From positions 124,001 through 188,000 of the forward strand of contig NZ_PDZL01000004.1 in assembly GCF_002735705.1 (NCBI RefSeq): a DNA stretch of 64,000 nt, written 5' to 3'. The stretch comes from Janthinobacterium sp. BJB426. GTDB lineage: Bacteria > Pseudomonadota > Gammaproteobacteria > Burkholderiales > Burkholderiaceae_D. Position numbers and translations under genes: made by a program. The number at the start of each line of letters is the position of its first letter. Within the stretch, counting starts at the first letter, position 1. Below the pieces are notes generated by a model. The model was not told where the DNA came from, made no database searches, and worked only from the letters and a program-made list of their open reading frames with translations. Below, in pieces: positions 10,101-17,506 of this stretch.

Positions 10101-10645
10101 AGAAGGTCGGCCATCAGAGCGTTGGCTGCCTGTTCAGTCTGTGCTTCCTGAAGGTGCTGCGTGAGGTCGGCCACTTGCTGCTGCAGCGCGAACAGCCGCT
10201 GGCTGGGATCGTCCGGCAAAATGAAGGGACCGGGCTTGAATTCTGGGTTGCTGCCGAAGATTCGGTGGAACCACAGCGCGATTTCACGCGCGACCTTCAG
10301 CGCCTCCAAGCCCTCACGGAAACCGATGCGGTGATCTGCCTGATGCGCAGCCTCGTTGCCTCTGTGGCGCAGCAGATGGAACATCTGTCGTACTTGCGGA
10401 TCCAGTCCCAGACGCTGGTCCACTGCGCGCAGCAGCTCGGCCTGGGTGGGTTGAATCAGGCGGACACCAACCCGGGAGGCCACATCCTGCGTGATCGACT
10501 CGGCTAACAACCGCAGCTTGAGCACGCAACTTGCCGGATCAAAAGGATAAAGCAGCTCCGCCGTCGCCCCAAGATCAGCGAGCAACGGGCTGTGCTCAGC
10601 TAGAAATCCGAAATTGCTGAGTCCTTGCGCGATGCCTCTCACCAT
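7142..10645 (-). CDS. hsdR: type I restriction enzyme R subunit, EcoEI-type
   Basis: HsdR is the ATP-driven translocase and nuclease of the type I complex. In the 1167 residues I see an N-terminal DUF4145-like helical region, a coiled coil rich in Q/A/E (about 160-250), a PD-(D/E)xK nuclease core with GADYVLF then VEAKRL near residue 322, the helicase Walker A ATGTGKTRT near 473, IVDEAHRGYT near 573, helicase motif VI with QMIGRATRR, and an EcoEI-type C-terminal domain. Length and order fit the EcoEI (type IB) family. It is the first large gene of the operon, behind a small RHH gene, and no disabling change is seen. Confidence 0.93.
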   Translation of the reverse strand: MVRGIAQGLSNFGFLAEHSPLLADLGATAELLYPFDPASCVLKLRLLAESITQDVASRVGVRLIQPTQAELLRAVDQRLGLDPQVRQMFHLLRHRGNEAAHQADHRIGFREGLEALKVAREIALWFHRIFGSNPEFKPGPFILPDDPSQRLFALQQQVADLTQHLQEAQTEQAANALMADLLVAQAAQERLLAERATEERSVYESLAEEASARYATLKAEFDAHLKAANAQPAIPSSQDIQAFAQRATQAAQKVAMDEASTRLLIDQMLKDAGWEADTHALTHAKGARPERNRNLAIAEWPTAGKQGADYVLFAGLMPIAAVEAKRLNVNVAGKIGQAERYARGLQIGHEHEAAWLAEGRLGPWPDGQGGVFHLPFAYSCNGRPLVKQSPEASGTWFRDLRHQGNLAKPLQSFHSPDGLLDQLRRNKAEAEAKLQQESFAYLGLRDYQQKAIGAVEAALAAGQTNCLLAMATGTGKTRTIIGLIYRLLKTERFRRILFLVDRTALGDQAIDAFNEAPLEQSQPLSKIYNIAELGDMAAEAETRVQVATVQAMVKRIFGSDNPPPLDTFDCIIVDEAHRGYTLDQDMTEGELALRDQAQYLSTYRRVLDYFDAVKVGLTATPARHTTDIFGRPVYTYSYREAVADDWLIDHEPPIRYQTLLSQHGIHFDSGQLVEAINLGTGEIETAELDDELHFELESFNKRVISEPFNRVICEQLAQELDPMGEEKTMIFCATDAHADMVKRLLGDAFKAVYGDHYNQAAVEKITGASDKVDQLIRRYKNERFPTIAITVDLLTTGIDVPPICHLVFMRRVRSRILYEQMIGRATRRCDEIGKTVFKIYDPVDLYASLQAVNTMQPLVKDPKVTLEQLFEELNNPAAHEAAGSAPGRSHADDVLDQLNQKLMRVLRDAAHKAEKKPALKEKLDQLEQQWGVPPQQLHRHLHQLGQERGSQAAADFLRHNTRLLLQLAEVKQLLGTAYMPVIAAHADELRERSQSWGLYAKPEDYLDSFSHFVRAQVNQSVAMAAVVNRPRDLTREQLKEVRLLLDGAGYSEASLKAAWRKHSNQDIAAGVIAYIRQAALGEALLPFDQRVTQAMLKIYALHGWTPVQRKWLDRLAKQLTHELVIDQAFVNNAFANDGGAKQLDKLLGGQLDSVMGALAAGLWPRAA

Positions 10646-10702
10646 TGACCTTTTGCTCCCTTGAGTCCTTGCAAGCTGGTTCGCCCGCGGTGTTTGGTGG
10701 AG

Positions 10703-11011
10703 TTACCCTTTTACAACGCTCTTATGCCCGCTTGCGGCGTCCGCCGCCCCTTCACTTCGAATACCTCGCGATCTGCAGTACTCGAGCACCATGAACTCGA
10801 CCATAGATGCCAAGCTGCGCCGCTCCTGCTCAGCGGCGGCGACCAGCGCAGTCTTCACATCCGGCGGGACTCTAACGCTAACAACCTCTGTCTTCGTGAC
10901 GGCCACGAGCTGCTCCTGTGTGAAAAACGCTAGCGTTTTGCCAAGTATATCAGGAATGGTCTTTCCGGCCAACAAGTCATCGGCATTGGCGCGCTCTGCG
11001 CAAAGAACCAT
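10703..11011 (-). CDS. ribbon-helix-helix protein upstream of hsdR
   Basis: A 102-residue protein with a recognisable ribbon-helix-helix core (VSVRVPPDVKTALVAAAEQE then RRSLASMVEFMVLEYCRSRG, about residues 44-86). Such domains bind DNA as dimers and often autoregulate. Its stop lies 57 bp before the hsdR start on the same strand, so it probably heads the restriction operon and may delay or limit its expression; that role is inference. The forty N-terminal residues before the RHH are unrecognised. The region upstream contains short inverted repeats (ACATGctgtacGCATGT near 11061; AACGACGAATCGTT near 11120) that could be operators. Confidence 0.65.
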   Translation of the reverse strand: MVLCAERANADDLLAGKTIPDILGKTLAFFTQEQLVAVTKTEVVSVRVPPDVKTALVAAAEQERRSLASMVEFMVLEYCRSRGIRSEGAADAASGHKSVVKG

Positions 11012-11181
11012 GGCGCGCGCATGTGTGTTCGGGCGCTAACTGAACATGGCTGCCGGCCGGGACATGCTGTACGCATGTCGATCATTCCGTTACCCAGGTA
11101 ATATAAAGCAAGGAACGCGCAACGACGAATCGTTGATGAAAGGTTTCGGCACCGCTTTCACAATAAATTTCGCCTGACTAC

Positions 11182-12987
11182 TTAGTTCACCGGGAAGAAA
11201 CCATAACGCCCCAGATTATTGTTTCGCGTAAAGTGCTGGTAATTCATTGACGATAGAAGATCGACCTCGGGCTCTTGGTTATCGAAGATGATGACTTGAT
11301 TTTCCGTATAGGCATCGCATAGATCTCGATACACAGAGTAGACCATGTTCGGTTCAATCGATTCGTCTTCCTCTCCCTGCTCGATATCTGCCGGTTTATA
11401 CGTTGTTAGCGGGGAGTCGAGAACAACAAATCCAGGGTGCCTGTTCGAAGGCATCAAAGTTTTCATCAAACCTAGTACAAATGCAGAGAACGCGACTGCA
11501 CGATAGCCCTTTCCGAAGTCCTTACGAGGTGTTCCACCGATCTCCAGGTCCCGCGACTTGTCCAGGAACTTCGTAGGTGAGTAATCTGGAAAGCCCCAGC
11601 GCTTCAGAATGTCTTCAACGTTTTCTACGAAATGGGTAAGCTGTTCAGAGAAATCGTCAATCTCATATGCAGCTCTTTCCTGAGGTTCATAGCTTCGCAA
11701 CCGATCCAGTTCGACTTGCGCTGCATTGCGGCCCTCAAGTCGAGCAAGCGAGGCAGCTAACTCCGTCTTCTTCTGCGAATGTTCGTTCTTAGAAAATACC
11801 AGTTGGTTCAACTTTTCGCCGACATCTGCTTGCAATTCAGCATCCATCTCAGTAACACGAGTCTTAATTCGCTCGACATTAGAGAGACCGCTGCCAATCG
11901 TCTCATCCAATTGCACGATTGCACCCTGCAGGTCCTTCATCTGTACTTCAATCTTGTGCGCCTCGGCATGCGCACTTTGGAGCAAGATATCAACGTCCAC
12001 ATCCGTCGTCGCTTCATCAAAATGCGAACCGCATGTAGGACAACTTACCTGCCCATAGTTCTCGAGTAAAAGAGCGGCTTCAGATAGACCCACGACGCGC
12101 GAGCGATCCGATTCGTACTTTTCCATGAGTAAGCTAAAACGCTGTCTCAAAGCCTTGGCGTCGCCGATCTCGTTCTCAACGTTTGCTGCGAGCATGAGCT
12201 CATCTTTACGTCGCTGCAGAAATTGCCCCTTGGATAGAACCAACTCCTGAATTCCTGTATCAAGAATTTGGATGGATCGGTCAAGCTTGGAGATTTGATC
12301 TTGAATCTCTACTGTAGTCTGCGTCGGAGTTGAAACCTCTGGGAAAATGAGCTGCATCAGCGCCTCTAGCTGCTTAACCCTTCGCTTTATCGATTCGGCG
12401 CTCTCGTCAGTATCGCGGGTATCTTTTGCACGGCTCTCGTCAGCTCCGGTGAGCAGCGTTTTTAGAAGTGACTTCTCAAGAGTGGTGTCTGTCCTTTGCC
12501 CAGTACCCAATGGCGAGTAACGAGCAACAATGCGGTCTTCGTCCACTACAAAGATCGGCTCAAGAGTACGCAGCGATAATGCACGGGTGGTGTGGTTTTC
12601 TTTACTGTAGAGAAGAAGTTTGTTATTGAGTCCAATCTTCGATAGAAAATAGTTGGAGAGATTCTTCAGATCGGGTTTATGACGCCCCTTCAAAACGACT
12701 TGCTGGCCGTTAGCTGTCGTTACCGTGGTTGGGGAATTTAAAAAAAATTGACGTGAAATTTTGAACGATTCAGTGCCTTCTTCCATCGTCAAAATAACAT
12801 TATTATAGCCATTAGATTCCTTTATGGATTTCGGAACAGCCGAGGCTCCTAGTGCGAATTTAAAGCATTCAATCAAATAAGATTTTCCTGTATTAGAAGG
12901 CCCAGCAACCACGTTCAATCCTTTCGAAAAATAAAGGACTGCCGGTCTAACGTTTTCGCCAACTACTTCAATAGACTTAATTATCAT
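11182..12987 (-). CDS. ABC-three-component system ATPase (Rad50/SMC-like)
   Basis: A 601-residue SMC/Rad50-like ATPase. Walker A is GPSNTGKS at residues 29-36; a long coiled coil follows, interrupted near residue 316 by a Rad50-type zinc-hook motif (CPTCGSHFD); the nucleotide-binding domain is completed by Walker B VVLDSPLTTY near 524. The ATG at 12987 is chosen because it overlaps the stop of the preceding gene by 11 bases and begins the conserved MIIKSIEVVG strand; an upstream ATG at 13017 would add ten residues of poor character. With the two genes before it, it matches the ABC-three-component (ABC-3C) conflict systems described by Aravind and colleagues: ATPase, middle component and effector. 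Confidence 0.78.
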   Translation of the reverse strand: MIIKSIEVVGENVRPAVLYFSKGLNVVAGPSNTGKSYLIECFKFALGASAVPKSIKESNGYNNVILTMEEGTESFKISRQFFLNSPTTVTTANGQQVVLKGRHKPDLKNLSNYFLSKIGLNNKLLLYSKENHTTRALSLRTLEPIFVVDEDRIVARYSPLGTGQRTDTTLEKSLLKTLLTGADESRAKDTRDTDESAESIKRRVKQLEALMQLIFPEVSTPTQTTVEIQDQISKLDRSIQILDTGIQELVLSKGQFLQRRKDELMLAANVENEIGDAKALRQRFSLLMEKYESDRSRVVGLSEAALLLENYGQVSCPTCGSHFDEATTDVDVDILLQSAHAEAHKIEVQMKDLQGAIVQLDETIGSGLSNVERIKTRVTEMDAELQADVGEKLNQLVFSKNEHSQKKTELAASLARLEGRNAAQVELDRLRSYEPQERAAYEIDDFSEQLTHFVENVEDILKRWGFPDYSPTKFLDKSRDLEIGGTPRKDFGKGYRAVAFSAFVLGLMKTLMPSNRHPGFVVLDSPLTTYKPADIEQGEEDESIEPNMVYSVYRDLCDAYTENQVIIFDNQEPEVDLLSSMNYQHFTRNNNLGRYGFFPVN

Positions 12988-13429
12988 TTTTTTGGAAAGA
13001 CCTGTGTATATAACCAATACGCTGACTATCGATTAGATCAAAATTTTCTTCTAACCAAAACAGATTAGTCCATAAATTTCTAAAATATTCAGATTTAAGA
13101 CAACCGACGTATTGCGGGGTATTCTCGGATGCCTTGAAGAAAACTCCATCAGAGTTCGCCACAGACGAAATCAGACCCTTGCTAATAAACAATTTTAACG
13201 CAGCAGGAAGAATTTCTCTTCTACGAATAATCTCAGCTACTTTGTTTGGTAGATCAGTATGAAGATTTAAGGGGCCACCAAATTCTTTTGAATATAATAA
13301 AACATAGTCAAAGAAAACTAGCCTATCAAGATCCAATGCTCGTTCAGAGAAGCAGGTCAAAATGAAGCTAGCTCGAGTTGCAAGCTCGATTCTGCTATTG
13401 AAAATTGATATAGGAAAATTGTCACTCAT
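12977..13429 (-). CDS. ABC-three-component system middle component
   Basis: A 150-residue protein starting MSDNFPIS. It has the features of ABC-3C middle components: about 150 residues, helical, a conserved early arginine-containing segment (NSRIELATRASFIL), and a winged-helix-like C-terminal half (LPAALKLFISKGLISS). It overlaps the effector gene by 8 bases and the ATPase gene by 11, which locks the three into one translational unit. Two earlier in-frame ATG codons (13462, 13432) are possible. The sequence is markedly A+T-rich compared with the hsd genes. The assignment depends mainly on its place between the other two components. Confidence 0.6.
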   Translation of the reverse strand: MSDNFPISIFNSRIELATRASFILTCFSERALDLDRLVFFDYVLLYSKEFGGPLNLHTDLPNKVAEIIRRREILPAALKLFISKGLISSVANSDGVFFKASENTPQYVGCLKSEYFRNLWTNLFWLEENFDLIDSQRIGYIHRSFQKNDN

Positions 13430-14573
13430 CATTTTTCCAGACAAATTTCTTATCATTAACAATGTGATGCACTAGACCCTTTTTGTCCTGGATCTTCATA
13501 TAAAATTTTAGGGGGTGGGATTCGTATGATATCTTTGAAGTGGCCTCACATACTTTCAAATACCTAGTATAGCCTTCTGCATAAGTAAGGTTGACTGTAG
13601 GTGATATCGCCTCATAACACTCTTCCTTAAGTTCTTGGAAGCTACTTGGCGGCAACCAATCTCTAGAAAATAAATCAAGCGATGTGGCACAAAAGTAATT
13701 GTTCCGTGCGCTGTTAAATTCTATGTTCAGTTTCTGATGTCCCGGTAAAGAAGCCAAGTCCACAGGGAATTTTTTATAATCAGAGAATGCGTCCAAAAGC
13801 GCCTGCACATACGTCTGCTCCACCCCCCAGTCAACATCCACAGGAGCTGCCGCTGGCGTTGGGCGCTTTCGTGAATAAATTCCAAATCGAATCTCGTGAT
13901 ATGGTGTCGATCTATGTAACTCGATCAATCTGATTGGAGGAATATCATCGAATATAGTGAAATCAACGGATTCCTCGATATACTTTCGTAAGTCGGCGGT
14001 TAGCTCCACTTCAGCCGTTGACGTGATCTTATTTTTGATCGACTTTTCCCAGCGATCTAGAACTTCTTGCTTTAGGCTCTTTCCAGTCCTATCATTAATA
14101 ACTTTAATTAGATGAGTACTACTTCCTTTCGGTGAAACAAAATAGTACTCTTTCGGAAGATAATATTCTTTAATATAGCTATAATAGATGAGTTTACCTA
14201 CCTCTAGGGCGACATCAGCCACACTTAACTTATCGCTATAGTGTTTGCATTGGTAATTTACCCAGCCAGTCGCGGTATAGGCGATTACATCTCGCCCCAT
14301 ATCGCCGCCACCGCCGCACCGAACAACCTTCACATACTTGTCTTTAATGCAGGAAACAAATTCAAGGGTGAAGTCCTCCCAGGTATCCTCATCCCAGGTC
14401 GTCAATCTAACCAATGGACTAATAGGGGTTCCTGTCGCAACCGCTAGTGCCGTAATCATTTCACTGGGCTGTGAAGGTTCTGGTATGGCCGTCTCGGCAC
14501 TTGGCACTAGTGAGTTAGGTTTCATAAACCGATAGGTGGGAATGGATCGAAGCAGATAGCGGCGCTCCCGCAT
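13422..14573 (-). CDS. ABC-three-component effector with Mrr-like nuclease
   Basis: A protein of up to 383 residues; an internal ATG at 14525 would give 367, and neither start has a clear ribosome site. The N-terminal half carries a restriction-endonuclease-fold signature of the Mrr type: an early glutamate (WEDF, E66), then GGGGDMGRDV with D95, then YQCKHY with Q108 and K110. The C-terminal 180 residues match no enzyme and occupy the place of the ABC-3C C-terminal domain that docks to the ATPase and middle component. It is the first gene of the three-gene unit. Predicted role: DNA cleavage gated by the Rad50-like ATPase; this is inference from the family. Confidence 0.68.
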   Translation of the reverse strand: MRERRYLLRSIPTYRFMKPNSLVPSAETAIPEPSQPSEMITALAVATGTPISPLVRLTTWDEDTWEDFTLEFVSCIKDKYVKVVRCGGGGDMGRDVIAYTATGWVNYQCKHYSDKLSVADVALEVGKLIYYSYIKEYYLPKEYYFVSPKGSSTHLIKVINDRTGKSLKQEVLDRWEKSIKNKITSTAEVELTADLRKYIEESVDFTIFDDIPPIRLIELHRSTPYHEIRFGIYSRKRPTPAAAPVDVDWGVEQTYVQALLDAFSDYKKFPVDLASLPGHQKLNIEFNSARNNYFCATSLDLFSRDWLPPSSFQELKEECYEAISPTVNLTYAEGYTRYLKVCEATSKISYESHPLKFYMKIQDKKGLVHHIVNDKKFVWKNDE

Positions 14574-14816
14574 AACTCAGGGAATTAAATTTAAGTGATC
14601 GCGGCAGTATTTTACTTGTTGACGCTCAGCAAATTCTATCGAAATGTCACAGATCAGCCTCGCATGTATTTGAGCATCGAAACCACGGGGCTTGATAACA
14701 TCGTGTATGAAACCCCTAGTCAATCGCTGCGATACCATGGCAATGGCGGAGGCGCGCATTTGACGGCGGGCTTCGAGCCCGTTACGGTTGCGTATCCTAT
14801 TATCCCCCTCTGCTAC

Positions 14817-15707
14817 ATGACTCATGCTGTGAATCACAAAGTTTCCAGGCTCCCGTTTTTTCCAGAATCATTTCCCGGTGAGACACTTTACGGAAGAGTC
14901 TCTCGCTACCATTTGCTCTCGGCCGAGCCCAATCACGAGAAGACATTTATCTCCCTTTTCAGCGTACCGAGCAACGAAATGAACTTCACCGACGCTGCGC
15001 CTTTCGCCCTGAGTGCGTTGGTGCGGCGCCTGCCTGGGCCGCCGCATGTACGGCTGGGTCAGCTTCTTGAATTGAATAGTTTCGTCGCTCTCGTCATGCC
15101 AGTACTGACAGCGCCCGATTGGGAGTATCCAGATCCGAAATTTGCCGAAAGTAACGTATGCTTAAGATGCGCTGCTGACGAAAGCGCAGCCGATCAACTG
15201 CCTTATCTCCATCGATCGCATCAACTACCAGGCGTCAAAGTCTGCTGGAAGCACGGCACCAGGCTCATTGATACTTGCCCGCGCTGCGAGGAACCCTTCC
15301 GAATTGCTGGAAAATTCTGCTCGGTGCCGATGCTCCCTTGTCAATGCGGTTGGAAACCGTTAGCGCTGGGGACCAGCGGCCACGATAATATACGCGACCA
15401 GGAATTTGCAAAAATGGCTCACCGTGTCTTCCAGCGCAGGACTTACGAAACACCGGCATCACGCTTGATCCAGTTTTTTCAAATGCATATCGACCACAGC
15501 GTATTTCAACGGAAATCGGATGGCAGGCTACCAAGCCATAATCTGACAATCGGTATTGCCGAACATCTTGAGAGGAACCACTCCACGCTTGAAGTGGCGT
15601 CCGCTGTATCGCGATTTATCCGCTCTGGCAAGAGCCCGAGTGCATGGATCGCCAATCTAAATCCTCACGTTCTGGAGATGAAGGCACGGCATCGACGGGA
15701 TGGGTAG
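14817..15707 (+). CDS. tniQ: second, short TniQ-family targeting protein
   Basis: A 296-residue TniQ-domain protein. It opens with the family hallmark PFFPESFPGETLYGRVSRYH and carries the TniQ/TnsD zinc site C115, C118, H132, H135, C143, H146 plus a second cysteine cluster (C154, C157, C175, C177). Unlike the 591-residue TnsD next to it, it lacks the long C-terminal DNA-reading region. It is on the opposite strand to tnsABCD and its stop lies 9 bp from the tnsD stop (convergent). The frame is open upstream to 14595, but homology begins only after 14817. No Cas genes or CRISPR repeats are nearby, so it is not an obvious CAST TniQ. It may be an alternative target selector or a relic of another element. 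Confidence 0.82.
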   Translation: MTHAVNHKVSRLPFFPESFPGETLYGRVSRYHLLSAEPNHEKTFISLFSVPSNEMNFTDAAPFALSALVRRLPGPPHVRLGQLLELNSFVALVMPVLTAPDWEYPDPKFAESNVCLRCAADESAADQLPYLHRSHQLPGVKVCWKHGTRLIDTCPRCEEPFRIAGKFCSVPMLPCQCGWKPLALGTSGHDNIRDQEFAKMAHRVFQRRTYETPASRLIQFFQMHIDHSVFQRKSDGRLPSHNLTIGIAEHLERNHSTLEVASAVSRFIRSGKSPSAWIANLNPHVLEMKARHRRDG

Positions 15708-15716
15708 AAGCACAAC

Positions 15717-17492
15717 TTAAAGGAGCGTGTAGGCCAGTGCTTCGTTGGAGGGATGCAATTTACGTACTCCAGCAAGCCGCAGCACTTCCCATAGCTGGTG
15801 GTGGAAGTCAGGCCGTTTTTTCAACTCGCAGTAAGCCCACATAATGCGCCGGCGTTGGTGAGCTTGTGCAGATTCAGCGCACGTTTTAAGCGCTGCTTCG
15901 GTCAATGGGAGATTGGACAAGCTGTGCTCGATTGTGTCAGCCATGGACGTAAGCCTTTTTAGCTTTGTCTCATTGATATACGTCGGCTTACCCGGCATGC
16001 TGCGTAGCTGCGCTTCGATCTCAAAAATCTGGCGAGCAAGTGCTGTATCACGCCGACGCCAATCCACGCAGCGTTTCCTAGTCCGCATGGCTGGGAATGT
16101 TTTGAGTTGCTCTGTCAGCCACAGCCCATCATGCCTGCGCAGCCAGGCATAGGCGGCTTTGTCAGATCGTGAATCCATATACCGCTGGCGATATTGCTCT
16201 CTTAGCAATGCGAACAGCTTTGCTTCATACTCTTGGGCCAACGCCGCATCCATACGCAAGATCCGATACACCGACACGATAGAAATTGCATGTCTCTGTG
16301 CCACTTCTTCAATACATAGCCCAAGCCTCAGGGAGGTTCCGACATCAGTCACACGCTCCGCGGTAAGATGCTTGGGGCGCTTGGAAACTCTGATTCCGGC
16401 GCGGGCAGCCTCGACAGCCGCTGTCGTCACGCTGATTCCCATCACGCCAGCAACGCCAGATAAGGTCGCGCCTTGGAAAGACAATTTTTCAGCCAGTACT
16501 GACAGATCAATTATCTTGCGTGCACGTGAGGTAAGCGGCATGTCCGGCACCGCTTCAGCACATTGAAGGTTAGGCCGGTCCTCAACACAACGCAAACAGT
16601 CCATCAGAACGATATGCAGCATGGGATGGACGATTGCTTCCCGCGGCTTTCTTAACAGATTGAGCGCGCAGTCAAAAAGCCTGCATCGCACCACACTAAA
16701 TTCGATATTCACCGGCAAGCAATTGCAATAAAGTCCGATCAATTGATCCAGATCGTCAATGCGTATTCTGCCATTGGCACGGATGAGGCCATGCGCAGCC
16801 GCACTTGAACGATGCAGGCGGTGGATGCCTTCTGCGCCCTTGGTTTGCATACGGCCATGCAACACGTCACCACTCAACAGAGCAAGTCGCAAAGCGGTTT
16901 CCTGCTGTATGTCGGACAAGTGAATGTCGTCCAAGTGGCCCGCTATGGCTTTATCGTCCGGCAGGAGCAGCTTATGCCTATTGAGCTCAATCGTTTCAGC
17001 GGCTAGCGCACAGAGTGTTTGTTTGTGGACAGGACATACGAGCACTCCAGGTAATTGGTGGACGCGATGCCAATAAGGCTGGCCAGTAGTGAAGTATTCC
17101 TCCTGCGCGCAGATCCGGCAAAATCTCAGTTGGTTATGGCCTCCCAAGCGGCTTGCTATTAACCCGATGGACATCTTGATGCCAGAGGCGCTGTCACCAC
17201 GCATGGCTGCATACACCGAGCTCGCACGCCGTGCCGGCATAAAGGCCGTATAAAAAGCCAAGAGCGTATTGTTAGAAGCAATGTCGTCAACGCTGACATT
17301 GGCCTCGTTCGGGAGCCTGGACACTAACGTGTCCAATTTGCTTGGTAAAGCCGAGACGACGACATGAGTGTGTCCGCCGATCAACTCATGCAGCGACGCC
17401 CTGTCAACCTCTTGACCGGAAAGACGATGGTAACGGCACAGGCGGCTATATAACGTTTCATCCGGAAATGAGGCAGGGAAGTAACGTAACAT
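15717..17492 (-). CDS. tnsD: Tn7-like target-site selector TnsD
   Basis: TnsD binds a sequence inside the 3' end of glmS and recruits TnsC, steering insertion into attTn7. The 591-residue protein starts with the TniQ domain (YFPASFPDETLYSRLCRYH), has a CCHHCH zinc site (C125, C128, H142, H145, C153, H156), and a long C-terminal part with helix-turn-helix-like segments (GVAGVMGISVTTAAVEAARA; LCIEEVAQRHAISIVSVYRI). Its length is right for a full TnsD, and the element does sit at attTn7, so it is probably functional. It follows tnsC by 14 bp as the last gene of the tns operon. Confidence 0.92.
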   Translation of the reverse strand: MLRYFPASFPDETLYSRLCRYHRLSGQEVDRASLHELIGGHTHVVVSALPSKLDTLVSRLPNEANVSVDDIASNNTLLAFYTAFMPARRASSVYAAMRGDSASGIKMSIGLIASRLGGHNQLRFCRICAQEEYFTTGQPYWHRVHQLPGVLVCPVHKQTLCALAAETIELNRHKLLLPDDKAIAGHLDDIHLSDIQQETALRLALLSGDVLHGRMQTKGAEGIHRLHRSSAAAHGLIRANGRIRIDDLDQLIGLYCNCLPVNIEFSVVRCRLFDCALNLLRKPREAIVHPMLHIVLMDCLRCVEDRPNLQCAEAVPDMPLTSRARKIIDLSVLAEKLSFQGATLSGVAGVMGISVTTAAVEAARAGIRVSKRPKHLTAERVTDVGTSLRLGLCIEEVAQRHAISIVSVYRILRMDAALAQEYEAKLFALLREQYRQRYMDSRSDKAAYAWLRRHDGLWLTEQLKTFPAMRTRKRCVDWRRRDTALARQIFEIEAQLRSMPGKPTYINETKLKRLTSMADTIEHSLSNLPLTEAALKTCAESAQAHQRRRIMWAYCELKKRPDFHHQLWEVLRLAGVRKLHPSNEALAYTLL

Positions 17493-17506
17493 AGCTGCCC
17501 CATCTT

